Source: a virus
Virus record (IMG/VR): IMGVR_UViG_3300025669_000132
Span: 1 to 32,403 of that record
Direction: 5' to 3' (one strand)
DNA: 32,403 nt
The notes under the pieces are model-generated. The model worked only from the letters and a program-made list of their open reading frames with translations. It did no database searches and was not told the origin of the DNA. Position 1 is the stretch's first letter. Every line of letters begins with the position of its first letter. A program made the translations under genes and the position numbers. Of the stretch, positions 21,630 to 28,662 are shown piece by piece.

Positions 21630-22600
21630 AAGGATATAAAATATTTAATGAAGATTGGAAATGTCAAGGCTTCCAATACGAAGTAGGAAAAACATATGAG
21701 ATGGATGGAGGGATCGAACTATGTAGAAGGGGATTTCATTTTTGTGAAAAACTAGAAGAGTGCTTTAACTTTTACGAGGCGGTTACCTGGAATCACATTG
21801 CAGAAGTTGAAGCTCTTGGAGCCACTAAAACGGATGGAAACAAAACAGTAACGAATAAGATTAAAATAATCAAAGAAATACAGTTAAAAGATGGTGTCAA
21901 CGGGTCTGATGGTGTCAACTGGTCTGGTGGTGTCAACGGGTCTGATGGTGTCAACGGGTCTGATGGTGTCAACTGGTCTGATGGTGTCAACGGGTCTTAT
22001 GGTGTCAACAGGTCTGGTGGTGTCAACAGGTCTGATGGTGTCAACAGGTCTTATGGTGTCAACAGGTCTGATGGTGTCAACTGGTCTTATGGTGTCAACA
22101 GGTCTTATGGTGTCAACAGGTCTGATGGTGTCAACAGGTCTGATGGTGTCAACTGGTCTTATGGTGTCAACTGGTCTGATGGTGTCAACGGGTCTGATGG
22201 TGTCAACAGGTCTGATGGTGTCAACTGGTCTTATGGTGTCAACTGGTCTTATGGAATATTAAATTCATATGGAGTAGATGGACAATTGTTTTTATCGAAT
22301 AAGCCGAGAACACACGGGATGTTTGGTACAACTATAACTGAAGGAAGATTTAACTTAGTTATGAATATCTTTAAGGATAATCTAGGCGGGTGGAACCCAA
22401 CATTTAACAACCTAAAATCACTTTATGTTAAGCATGGTTCTGATTGGAAGAAAACACCAATCCCAAAAGCAGGAGAAATATCAAAAGAAGAAGCGTGGGA
22501 AGATATGCCAATAGTCGCAATTGAATATTTAGAAACGCTCCCCGAGTTTGATGCAGATATGTTTTTTGAAATAACGGGGATAGATAGGAGGAGACCATGA
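21626..22600 (+). CDS. Repeat protein A: hypervariable hexapeptide array between conserved domains
   Basis: 324 residues from the ATG at 21626, chosen because GGAGGAGACC precedes it. Residues 1-88 are a conserved domain (GFQYEVGKTYEM, CRRGFHFCEKLEECFNFY, KTVTNKIKIIKEIQL). Residues 89-208 are 20 uninterrupted copies of [D/Y/G]-G-V-N-[G/W/R]-S, then YGILNSYG. Residues 209-324 are a second conserved domain (GWNPTFNNLKSLYVKHGS, MFFEITGI). The N-terminal domain resembles a family common in Firmicutes phages; function unknown. A period of 6 is compatible with a beta-helix rung, which would stack the two variable positions into ladders. A paralogue is at 28663. Confidence 0.85.
   Translation: MKGYKIFNEDWKCQGFQYEVGKTYEMDGGIELCRRGFHFCEKLEECFNFYEAVTWNHIAEVEALGATKTDGNKTVTNKIKIIKEIQLKDGVNGSDGVNWSGGVNGSDGVNGSDGVNWSDGVNGSYGVNRSGGVNRSDGVNRSYGVNRSDGVNWSYGVNRSYGVNRSDGVNRSDGVNWSYGVNWSDGVNGSDGVNRSDGVNWSYGVNWSYGILNSYGVDGQLFLSNKPRTHGMFGTTITEGRFNLVMNIFKDNLGGWNPTFNNLKSLYVKHGSDWKKTPIPKAGEISKEEAWEDMPIVAIEYLETLPEFDADMFFEITGIDRRRP
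21890..22249 (+). repeat. 18-bp tandem repeat array A, 20 units
   Basis: Twenty exact-length 18-bp units of form xxT-GGTGTCAAC-xGG-TCT. Fifteen of 18 positions are invariant. Variable codons are GAT/TAT/GGT (unit codon 1) and GGG/TGG/AGG (unit codon 5). No synonymous difference occurs in the whole array. In frame with repeat protein A. Confidence 0.95.
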
Positions 22601-22863
22601 AAACAAAATTAGATTTGATCATGCAGAAAATAGTAGAGATACGGGAACTGGCTAGATTGGTAGAAAACGAAGAGGGGATTCACATAATTGAAGCGTCGGC
22701 GATACTATTCCCGCATATTCATTTAGAAAGTAAGGCACAATTAGAGGTAGTATCCGAATTATACTCTAAACAAGTGGCAAACGATGAAGAACATTATAGA
22801 ACCGAAAGATTTGACAATGGTATATATTTTAATTGCGTAGGAGATGATTCAGATGATGAATAA
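22597..22863 (+). CDS. Small acidic protein after repeat gene A
   Basis: 88 residues, start with GGAGGAGACC upstream and an ATGA overlap. Helical (KLDLIMQKIVEIRELARLVE), with a hydrophobic middle (HIIEASAILFPHIHL) and an acidic end (CVGDDSDDE). No family recognised. The 16 bp around its start are identical to those around the start of repeat gene A. Confidence 0.65.
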   Translation: MKTKLDLIMQKIVEIRELARLVENEEGIHIIEASAILFPHIHLESKAQLEVVSELYSKQVANDEEHYRTERFDNGIYFNCVGDDSDDE

Positions 22864-23098
22864 ACCAGTCCTATTCTTTGAAGATATTTACGAAATAGTA
22901 GAGAAAAATCAAGCTGCTAAGGATTGGGGAAGTATACAAAGATCGGATTGTACACACTATACGATAGACAGAATAATGGATAGCTTGAACAGGAACGTTA
23001 CCAAGTGTATTTCAGATTTTGTACAGGAGCAGAAAGAATGTGCGAAGGAAAAGATGCTAGATCAGTTTAGTATCGTAGACGACGATTGGGTGGGGTAG
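22853..23098 (+). CDS. MNKPVLFFEDI-type small protein
   Basis: 81 residues from the ATG at 22853 (GGAG nine bases upstream). It begins MMNKPVLFFEDIYEIVEKNQ; the rest is helical and acidic with three Cys. A truncated relative (MNKPVLFFEDIEEVFED) follows repeat gene B at 29711, so this gene and the repeat gene were duplicated together. Function unknown. It overlaps the previous gene by 11 bp. Confidence 0.65.
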   Translation: MMNKPVLFFEDIYEIVEKNQAAKDWGSIQRSDCTHYTIDRIMDSLNRNVTKCISDFVQEQKECAKEKMLDQFSIVDDDWVG

Positions 23099-23133
23099 CA
23101 AAACAAAATATTTTTTCAGAGGAAGGAGAAAGC

Positions 23134-23400
23134 ATGAAATTAACAAAGACAACCAAAAAAACGTACGAGATACTCCAGATTCGTTGGGAAAAACCAGCGT
23201 TCAAATGGGGGAAATTCAGAGACACAAGAAAAAAACATGGAATGTCAGTATCGAAATTTAAGAAATGTTTCTTCTGCAAGCATAAGTTTACAGAGGACGA
23301 AGACATGTACGCTGGAACAGTTTCAATCGAAGGGAATAGACTGTTTTGCTTGGATTGTGCGAATAAATATAAAGAAGAATGCGAGGTGGAAGATGGATAA
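23134..23400 (+). CDS. Zinc-ribbon protein, unknown function
   Basis: 88 residues from the ATG at 23134 (GGAAGGAGAAAGC). A basic N-terminus (KLTKTTKKTYEILQIRWEKP) precedes C-x2-C (CFFCKHKF) and C-x2-C (CLDCANKY) spaced about 27 residues apart, a treble-clef or ribbon type metal site. The last codons (CEVEDG*) double as the ribosome binding site of the next gene. Confidence 0.7.
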   Translation: MKLTKTTKKTYEILQIRWEKPAFKWGKFRDTRKKHGMSVSKFKKCFFCKHKFTEDEDMYAGTVSIEGNRLFCLDCANKYKEECEVEDG

Positions 23401-23572
23401 ACTATATTGTCCAAATTGTGGGCATGGAATGATTAGTTCTACTGGTGGTTGGCATTGTCCAATATGTGGCTATAGCTCTTGCACATCAGGATACTCAACA
23501 ATTACCATAAATAGTAAAAGGTATTGTCCTTGTTGCGGGCAAGAAATAAAAGAATGTGAGGTAGAGAAATGA
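23393..23572 (+). CDS. Small double zinc-ribbon protein
   Basis: 59 residues from the ATG at 23393 (GAGGTGGAAG upstream). Three C-x2-C knuckles: CPNC, CPIC and CPCC, plus a further Cys in GYSSCTSG. Zinc-ribbon folds of this size usually mediate nucleic-acid or protein contacts. It overlaps both neighbours. The -CEVEK* end carries the next gene's ribosome binding site. Confidence 0.7.
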   Translation: MDKLYCPNCGHGMISSTGGWHCPICGYSSCTSGYSTITINSKRYCPCCGQEIKECEVEK

Positions 23573-23787
23573 ATAATATCGATTACATAAAAATGCAACA
23601 TAAGATAATGGGAATGGCTGAAGAGGTAAAAGGTTTAGATATTAAAGGATGTTTGGATGCTATTTATATATGTGAAGCAACAGCACCAATTGTCGATCCG
23701 ACTCTGTATATGAGAGGGATGGACGCTCTTGATAAAATCAAAAAAACAGCACAAGCATTGAGAAGGTTTCAGAAAGAGGTAGAGTGA
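23569..23787 (+). CDS. Small helical protein, unknown
   Basis: 72 residues, ATGA overlap with the preceding gene and GAGGTAGAGAA upstream. Helical (DYIKMQHKIMGMAEEVKGLD) with two cysteines; the C-terminus (KTAQALRRFQKEVE) encodes the next ribosome binding site. No family recognised. Confidence 0.6.
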   Translation: MNNIDYIKMQHKIMGMAEEVKGLDIKGCLDAIYICEATAPIVDPTLYMRGMDALDKIKKTAQALRRFQKEVE

Positions 23788-24074
23788 TGAATAAAGATTA
23801 TCTTGTAGAAAAAAGAATTGAGGTTTTGAAAGAAATTAAACCGATATGTGAGGCATTTAATATAACAGATTATGATTATATAGTAGATGTGAATACTAGA
23901 AATGAATCACTGCACGTTAATAATACCATTATTTGGTGTGGGTTAAACAGCATTTATGCTGTTGTAAATGAACTAATTGGATATATTTTCATAACAACGT
24001 GGTGCAGAAATAGAAGTTTGGGGGCTTTTGATATTCAAACAAAAAATGTGATTAAACGATATTGGGCAAATTAA
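23787..24074 (+). CDS. Small protein, unknown function
   Basis: 95 residues from the ATG at 23787 (TGATG overlap with the preceding stop; GAGGTAGAG upstream). It begins MNKDYLVEKRIEVLKEIKPI; the middle is a beta-type region (DYDYIVDVNTRNESLHVNNT) and the end aromatic and basic. No known family. Confidence 0.6.
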   Translation: MNKDYLVEKRIEVLKEIKPICEAFNITDYDYIVDVNTRNESLHVNNTIIWCGLNSIYAVVNELIGYIFITTWCRNRSLGAFDIQTKNVIKRYWAN

Positions 24075-24101
24075 TCTACAACGTGGAGTGGAGGTAGAAG
24101 A

Positions 24102-24464
24102 ATGAGAGAGATATTATTCAAAGGTAAGAGAGTTGATAACGGGGAGTGGGCTTATTGGAACGAGTTTGGAGAATATACAGAACTATTTTTAAATGAATTT
24201 GATATTCATAGCCATGTTGATGAGCATGAAATTATCCCTGAAACAGTCGGTCAGTATACTGGACTTGTAGACAAGAACAGTAAGAAAGTGTTCGAGGGAG
24301 ATATATTTATACACAAACAATATGTTGAATATGGAAAACTTTCAGATTGTATAGCCAGTGTAACAATTGATTCTAATATGGGAGTTAAGGTAGGAATGGA
24401 TAGCATTGGAGAATCGGCTGAAGTTGTCGGTAACATACACGACAAGGAGGTGGAAGATGAATAA
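24102..24464 (+). CDS. YopX-like protein, copy 1
   Basis: 120 residues. It has the YopX-family signature: MREILFKGKRVDNGEW at the start, then IIPETVGQYTGLVDKNSKKV and FEGDIF, ending EVVGNIHDKE. YopX proteins are common in Gram-positive phages and lack a firm function. A second copy is at 26302; the first 50 bp and the last 30 bp are nearly identical between the two while the middles differ strongly. Confidence 0.85.
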   Translation: MREILFKGKRVDNGEWAYWNEFGEYTELFLNEFDIHSHVDEHEIIPETVGQYTGLVDKNSKKVFEGDIFIHKQYVEYGKLSDCIASVTIDSNMGVKVGMDSIGESAEVVGNIHDKEVEDE

Positions 24465-24576
24465 GTACGAAGAAGCACAAACAGATAGTAAGGGTAGAAT
24501 TAGGTGGGTATCAATTACTCGCAAGAAAATGTATCCATATGAAGAAATCGAGGTGTCAGATGGAGATTATCACTGA
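24457..24576 (+). CDS. 39-residue peptide, possibly truncated
   Basis: ATG at 24457 with AAGGAGGTGGAAG upstream; stop TGA at 24574-24576. MNKYEEAQTDSKGRIRWVSI, then a Tyr/Glu-rich end (MYPYEEIEVSDGDYH). It is cut short where the HTH gene begins in another frame, which may mark an insertion junction. Confidence 0.45.
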   Translation: MNKYEEAQTDSKGRIRWVSITRKKMYPYEEIEVSDGDYH

Positions 24577-24733
24577 CTACCTAGGTGTAAGCCGCGAAAC
24601 AGTGCTGCAATGGATTAATTATCGTAATATGCCAGCTCATAAAGTCGGACGCCTATGGAAGTTTAAGGTCTCTGAAGTTGATGAATGGATTCGATCTGGC
24701 GGTGCAGCTGAAAAAAGTGACCCAGACAAATAA
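24560..24733 (+). CDS. Excisionase/MerR-family HTH protein with shortened N-terminus
   Basis: 57 residues from the ATG at 24560, which has GAGGTGTCAG upstream; a start seven codons earlier lacks a site. The HTH DYLGVSRETVLQWINYRNMP and wing AHKVGRLWKFKVSEVDEWIR are the near-invariant core of a widespread chromosomal DNA-binding family. Relatives begin several residues earlier, so the N-terminus here looks lost or replaced at a junction inside the preceding 39-residue ORF. It precedes the radical-SAM gene, with which this type of HTH gene may travel. Confidence 0.65.
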   Translation: MEIITDYLGVSRETVLQWINYRNMPAHKVGRLWKFKVSEVDEWIRSGGAAEKSDPDK

Positions 24734-24804
24734 GAAATCTAGTTGTTGTCCAAATGATTTAAAATAACCAAATAAAACTATAGACAAGGGAAGGTTGTGG
24801 CAAT

Positions 24805-25899
24805 ATGAAAATTGGTATTATAGATGCAGATTTGTTGGATAATGGGAAAAGGCATCCGAATCTAGCTTTAATGAAAATAAGTGGTTATAACAAGGAACAA
24901 GGATACCCAGTTACACTTTTGGACAGTTATATTGGTCTTACTTCTTATGACAAAGTATATATCTCAAGAGTATTTACTTTTACTAGCGTACCTGAAGGTA
25001 TTACCTCATTACCCAATGTAGTAGTTGGAGGCACAGGTTTTTTTGAAGACGGTGGTGAAAACCTTCCTTCTGAGATTGAGCACCACATGCCAGATTATGA
25101 TTTATACAAAGACTACGCTAATGGCGAAATTGATAAAGGTCGAAACAAAAACACTGTATCTGATTATCTAGATTATTCAATAGGTTTTACAACTCGCGGC
25201 TGCTTCAGAAAATGTTCCTTCTGTGTAAATAAAAAATATGACAAAGCTGTTATACATTCCACTGTAGAAGAGTTTTTTGATCCAACAAGACCGTATATAT
25301 ATTTATGGGATGACAATTTCCTTGCTTATAGTGGTTGGGAAAAAATACTTGATGACCTTGAGGCAACAGGAAAACCCTTTCAATTCAGGCAAGGTTTAGA
25401 TGTGCGCCTTATGACAGATAAAAAGGCAAAAAGGCTATCTAACACAAGGTATCATGGTGATTTTATTTTTGCATTTGATCACCTTGAAGAAAGAGATCTC
25501 ATTGAGGAAAAACTTAAACTATGGAAGAGATATTCTACTAATACAACAAAGCTTTATGTCCTTTGCGCATACAACTCTCAGGATGAACATGATATTGTAG
25601 ATACATTTAAGCGTATAAAAATTCTCATGAAATACGGATGCCTTCCCTACATCATGAGATATGAAAGCTATAAAGATAGCCCCTGGCGGAGTCTTTATGT
25701 GCAGATAGCTCGTTGGTGTAATCAGCCACAGTTCTTCAAAAAGAAGTCATTCAGGCAGTTTTGTGAAGCAAATCAGGATTATCACAAGAACCCTAAAACT
25801 ACATGCGCCGCATATCAGTCCATGCTAGATTTTGAAAAAGTACATCCTGAAATTGCAAAAAAGTACTTTGATCTACGTTTTGATAAAGAAAACCAATAA
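24805..25899 (+). CDS. Radical SAM protein (cargo gene)
   Basis: 364 residues. The TTRGCFRKCSFCVN motif gives C133-x3-C137-x2-C140 for a 4Fe-4S cluster and AdoMet. The N-terminal domain (MKIGIIDADLLDNG, HPNLALMKISGYNK) resembles the B12-binding-like fold preceding the radical-SAM barrel in bacterial homologues, which I recall as near full-length in Firmicutes chromosomes. C-terminal features: CNQPQFFKKKSFRQFCEANQ. Substrate unknown. Leucine is often CTT here, whereas neighbours favour TTA/CTA, which suggests separate acquisition. It interrupts a run of small phage genes. Confidence 0.85.
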   Translation: MKIGIIDADLLDNGKRHPNLALMKISGYNKEQGYPVTLLDSYIGLTSYDKVYISRVFTFTSVPEGITSLPNVVVGGTGFFEDGGENLPSEIEHHMPDYDLYKDYANGEIDKGRNKNTVSDYLDYSIGFTTRGCFRKCSFCVNKKYDKAVIHSTVEEFFDPTRPYIYLWDDNFLAYSGWEKILDDLEATGKPFQFRQGLDVRLMTDKKAKRLSNTRYHGDFIFAFDHLEERDLIEEKLKLWKRYSTNTTKLYVLCAYNSQDEHDIVDTFKRIKILMKYGCLPYIMRYESYKDSPWRSLYVQIARWCNQPQFFKKKSFRQFCEANQDYHKNPKTTCAAYQSMLDFEKVHPEIAKKYFDLRFDKENQ

Positions 25900-25908
25900 G
25901 GAGAAGAA

Positions 25909-26094
25909 ATGAAAATACTTAAAGTAGTGATTGAAAAGGGTCAGATGCCAGAAGATTGTGATGTTTGTGAGGAAACATGGATTTCTAACAAGGAAAACTT
26001 TAATCATTGTGCGTTCACGGATAAGGATGTTAGCGATTTTGGTTGCATTAGGCATCCAGACTGTCCGTTGGTGGAAAGAGAGGTAGAAAAATGA
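25909..26094 (+). CDS. Small Cys-rich phage protein
   Basis: 61 residues, AAGGAGAAGAA-ATG upstream. Pattern MKILKVVIEKGQMPEDCDVC with further Cys in NHCAFT, GCIRHPDCPL: a compact Cys/His-rich family common in Firmicutes phages, probably zinc-binding. C-terminus REVEK* contains the next gene's ribosome binding site. Confidence 0.7.
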   Translation: MKILKVVIEKGQMPEDCDVCEETWISNKENFNHCAFTDKDVSDFGCIRHPDCPLVEREVEK

Positions 26095-26327
26095 ATGTTG
26101 AAAAAGAACATGAAAGAAGTACGCTTATGAATTATTCAAAAACTAATCTAGTTGACCATTGTATGGCTTTAGAACGCAATAATAATCTATTGCGAAAACG
26201 CTTTGAAATACAATATCAAAACTGTATGAATATTGTTGCCGACATGAACGTGTTAAACAAAGAATATCAGAACAGGAACATGAGAGAAGGTGAGGTATGG
26301 AATGAGAGAGATATTATTCAGAGGTAA
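26091..26327 (+). CDS. Helical phage protein, unknown
   Basis: 78 residues, ATGA overlap and GAGGTAGAAAA upstream. Core SKTNLVDHCMALERNNNLLR and FEIQYQNCMNIVADMNVLNK matches a small coiled-coil family in phage accessory regions. It overlaps the next gene by 26 bp, because the YopX start and ribosome binding site lie within its 3' end; the end may therefore have been truncated or extended by recombination. Confidence 0.6.
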   Translation: MNVEKEHERSTLMNYSKTNLVDHCMALERNNNLLRKRFEIQYQNCMNIVADMNVLNKEYQNRNMREGEVWNERDIIQR

Positions 26328-26724
26328 GAGAGTTGATAACGGGGAGTGGGTTGAAGGACACCTGACTTCTTGGCAGAACAGAGACGAATCAATCGAACCG
26401 CAGATTAAGATGGGACATGAAGGGCGTTCTACTACTCGTACCGTTATCCCCGAAACCGTTGGTCAATTTACGGGACTAAAAGACACGAACGGGAAGAAGA
26501 TTTTTGAGGGAGATATCCTAGCGTTTACAGTATTTGATTATAATGATTACGACACACAGCATGAGGGAGTTGTACGATTTGGAGGAGGCAGTTGGCAAAT
26601 TTGGAAAACAAGAGATAGTGAGTATTATGGTTCTGACGGTGCTTTCGATTTAGACTGGGTGGTATATCAAGATGATGAACTAGAAATCATCGGCAACATA
26701 CACGACAAGGAGGTAGAAAAATGA
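26302..26724 (+). CDS. YopX-like protein, copy 2
   Basis: 140 residues from the ATG at 26302 (AGGTGAGGTATGGA upstream; a GTG four codons earlier is less likely). MREILFRGKRVDNGEWVEGH, VIPETVGQFTGLKDTNGKKI, FEGDILAF and EIIGNIHDKE identify the family. It is closer to the family consensus than copy 1. Ends in KEVEK*, whose codons are the next ribosome binding site. Confidence 0.87.
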   Translation: MREILFRGKRVDNGEWVEGHLTSWQNRDESIEPQIKMGHEGRSTTRTVIPETVGQFTGLKDTNGKKIFEGDILAFTVFDYNDYDTQHEGVVRFGGGSWQIWKTRDSEYYGSDGAFDLDWVVYQDDELEIIGNIHDKEVEK

Positions 26725-27014
26725 AATATAGAAAGAAACCAGTAGTTATTGAAGCTGTAGAATGGAAAAGACTAAATCAGTTAGAGATGGCTAGATTTTT
26801 AGACGAATATTCTGACCATGTTAGAACAGAGAACGAAGTATTCAGAATAGACTTTTGCAACGGTGGTTGTCAGCTTGGAGATTTACACATCAAAACATTG
26901 AGTGGAGAAGTTAAAGCAGATATTGGCGACTTTATATGTAAGGGTGTCGAGGGTGAGTTTTATCCATGCAAACCAGATATCTTTTGGAAAACTTATGAGG
27001 AGGTAGAAGAATGA
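26721..27014 (+). CDS. Conserved phage protein, paralogue of the 11114 gene
   Basis: 97 residues, ATGA overlap, AAGGAGGTAGAAAA upstream. MKYRKKPVVIEAVEWKRLNQ and ADIGDFICKGVEGEFYPCKP are shared with the leftward gene at 11114-11443. Two cysteines (CNGGCQLGD) and a conserved PCKPDIF. Function unknown. This copy ends KTYEEVEE*, without the tail extension of the other. Confidence 0.75.
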   Translation: MKYRKKPVVIEAVEWKRLNQLEMARFLDEYSDHVRTENEVFRIDFCNGGCQLGDLHIKTLSGEVKADIGDFICKGVEGEFYPCKPDIFWKTYEEVEE

Positions 27015-27199
27015 GAGAACATACTGTTGATATGATGCAACTTGACAGACAACTAGAAACTTTATCATTCCAAATCTTTGCTTATCAAAAATCAAAGGGA
27101 TTAGACCATCAACCACTTATGGAGTTCAATCTTCATGCAATAAAGACATTATGTACTGATATTTATTTTAAACTAGAAAGGGATAGCAAAGATGAATAA
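27011..27199 (+). CDS. Small helical protein, unknown
   Basis: 62 residues, GAGGAGGTAGAAGA-ATG upstream and ATGA overlap. Helical (DMMQLDRQLETLSFQIFAYQ; LHAIKTLCTDIYFKLERDSK). No family recognised. Confidence 0.6.
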   Translation: MREHTVDMMQLDRQLETLSFQIFAYQKSKGLDHQPLMEFNLHAIKTLCTDIYFKLERDSKDE

Positions 27200-27491
27200 A
27201 ACGTGTTCAATGTGTGGGAATGAATTACAACCATGGTCAACAGGGAAAAATCATTGCAGTATGTGTGGAAACGTCTACGATATTAACGAAACAATAGTAA
27301 TATATACTTCCGATACTGCAAGTAGCAACAAGACTGTATCTGACTATCTAAAAAAGATTACAGACGAGGATCCAACAGTTAAGTTGAGGAAAATAAACAA
27401 GTTAGCAAGAAGTATTATAGATGGTGCGGAAACTGATTTCGACTATGATACCTTAATAGAAATAGTTAGATTATCGGAGGAAAAGAAATGA
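27192..27491 (+). CDS. Zinc-ribbon protein, unknown
   Basis: 99 residues. N-terminal ribbon C-x2-C (CSMCGNE) and C-x2-C (CSMCGNV) 15 residues apart, then a polar helical domain (NKTVSDYLKKITDEDPTVKL) of unknown role. It overlaps the previous gene by 8 bp; the GGAGGAAAAGAA at its end is the ribosome binding site for the next ORF. Confidence 0.65.
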   Translation: MNKTCSMCGNELQPWSTGKNHCSMCGNVYDINETIVIYTSDTASSNKTVSDYLKKITDEDPTVKLRKINKLARSIIDGAETDFDYDTLIEIVRLSEEKK

Positions 27492-27625
27492 CATATCTAA
27501 TAATAATTACAACAGTATTAGTTTTAACACAGATTGCTAGAGTCGCACAAAATGCGACACAGCTAAAACTATATATAGACAGGAGGGTAAATGAAACTAA
27601 TTATACCAGGAACGCCAATAGCTAA
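27488..27625 (+). CDS. 45-residue peptide with N-terminal membrane helix
   Basis: ATG at 27488 overlaps the previous stop, with GGAGG seven bases upstream; stop TAA at 27623-27625. MTYLIIITTVLVLTQIARVA is a membrane helix, followed by a polar tail overlapping the first 35 bases of rusA in another frame. Function unknown. Confidence 0.55.
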   Translation: MTYLIIITTVLVLTQIARVAQNATQLKLYIDRRVNETNYTRNANS

Positions 27626-27989
27626 AGGTAGACCGAGACTAAGCAAATGGGGAACATATACGCCAGAGAAAACAGTCAACTATGAAACACTTATAAAAGA
27701 ACTGTTTATAATCAGTAACCAAAAGAAATTAGAAGGAGCATTAGTATTAGTAGCAAAAGCATATTTTCCCATAACCAAGTCTACCAGTAAAAAGAATAGA
27801 GCTAAAATGATAAGTGGTGAGATTCATCACACAAAGAAGCCGGATTACGATAATGTTGCAAAGATCATAGGAGATGCCCTAAACGGATTAGCTTATGATG
27901 ATGATTCACAAATTGTAGATGGTAGACTAATCAAATCGTATTCAGAAGAGCCTAGACTAGAAATAGAAATAACTAAAATAGCCACATAA
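27591..27989 (+). CDS. rusA: RusA-like Holliday junction resolvase
   Basis: 132 residues, AGGAGGGTAA-ATG upstream. N-terminal LIIPGTPIAKGRPR and the active site block KPDYDNVAKIIGDALNGLAY, with D85, D87, D95 and D103-D105, match RusA resolvases; the family's three catalytic aspartates fit D85, D87 and one of the later acids. RusA usually acts as a dimer resolving recombination intermediates. It completes the recombination set with the SbcC-like ATPase and the PD-(D/E)XK nuclease. Confidence 0.88.
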   Translation: MKLIIPGTPIAKGRPRLSKWGTYTPEKTVNYETLIKELFIISNQKKLEGALVLVAKAYFPITKSTSKKNRAKMISGEIHHTKKPDYDNVAKIIGDALNGLAYDDDSQIVDGRLIKSYSEEPRLEIEITKIAT

Positions 27990-28048
27990 AGCACTAAAAC
28001 TGATTTAACCGGTGTGATTTGGAGCAATTCAGCAAAGGCTTTTGTAGT

Positions 28049-28071
28049 AACCGTTACAAAATGAAACGGTT
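28049..28071. repeat. 7-bp inverted repeat upstream of the kinase gene
   Basis: AACCGTT (28049-28055) and AACGGTT (28065-28071) around ACAAAATGA. The 126-bp gap between rusA and the kinase is otherwise plain. No T-tract follows, so an operator or RNA hairpin is more likely than a terminator. Confidence 0.35.
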
Positions 28072-28115
28072 TGAAACGAAAATAAGTTCATTAGAACGAA
28101 TTAGGGAGGTATGGA

Positions 28116-28652
28116 ATGAATAGAACGGTTATAATAATAGGCAAATCCGGCAGTGGAAAAACTACGCTTTGTGATCTAATCGAATCCAGACTAGGCATAC
28201 CACAGATTAGAACGTACACAACTAAGCCGCCGAGAAGTGAGTTAGACGATAGCCATGTTTGGTCTGATATAGAGTGTTACAAACAGGATGAACACTTTGA
28301 CAATATATTATGTCAGACTAGGTTTGGGATACATACGTACTGGACTAGGAAAGACCAGATACAGGGTGTGCAAACTTTAGTCGTGGATGTAAACGGACTG
28401 AACAAATTATACGAAACAAATTTGAAATTGGTAGTGATTAATTTGGTTGCGGATGAAAGAATGAGATTTATCAGAATTGAACAAGATAATCTAGATATGG
28501 GATTAGGGCTTTGGGAAGCAGCAGACGTAGCACATTCTAGAATTAACCGAGACGCAGGCTTTGAGTGTCTGAAGGTAGACTGGGTTGTTGATGGAAACGG
28601 AGATATTGAAAAAGTGTACGCAGATGTCAAGAAAATAATAGAAATGGATTAG
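28116..28652 (+). CDS. Guanylate-kinase-like nucleotide kinase
   Basis: 178 residues, GGGAGGTATGGA-ATG upstream. P-loop GKSGSGKTT (9-17) and IRTYTTKPPR (31-40), close to the guanylate kinase (S)TTRxPR signature. The rest diverges from canonical Gmk and is slightly short, with no clear GMP-binding E-x-(D) pattern, so a deoxynucleoside monophosphate kinase with other specificity is possible. Its 3' end (ADVKKIIEMD*) is echoed in the chimeric ORF at 29711. Confidence 0.7.
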   Translation: MNRTVIIIGKSGSGKTTLCDLIESRLGIPQIRTYTTKPPRSELDDSHVWSDIECYKQDEHFDNILCQTRFGIHTYWTRKDQIQGVQTLVVDVNGLNKLYETNLKLVVINLVADERMRFIRIEQDNLDMGLGLWEAADVAHSRINRDAGFECLKVDWVVDGNGDIEKVYADVKKIIEMD

Positions 28653-28662
28653 GAGGATTAAC

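Noticed and set aside
21793-22262. Long open frames in other frames and on the opposite strand across array A (STGLMV- or PSDPLT-type repeats)
   Set aside because: An 18-bp unit keeps every frame open once it lacks stops. These frames have no ribosome binding site, and only the reading frame shared with the conserved flanking domains is supported.
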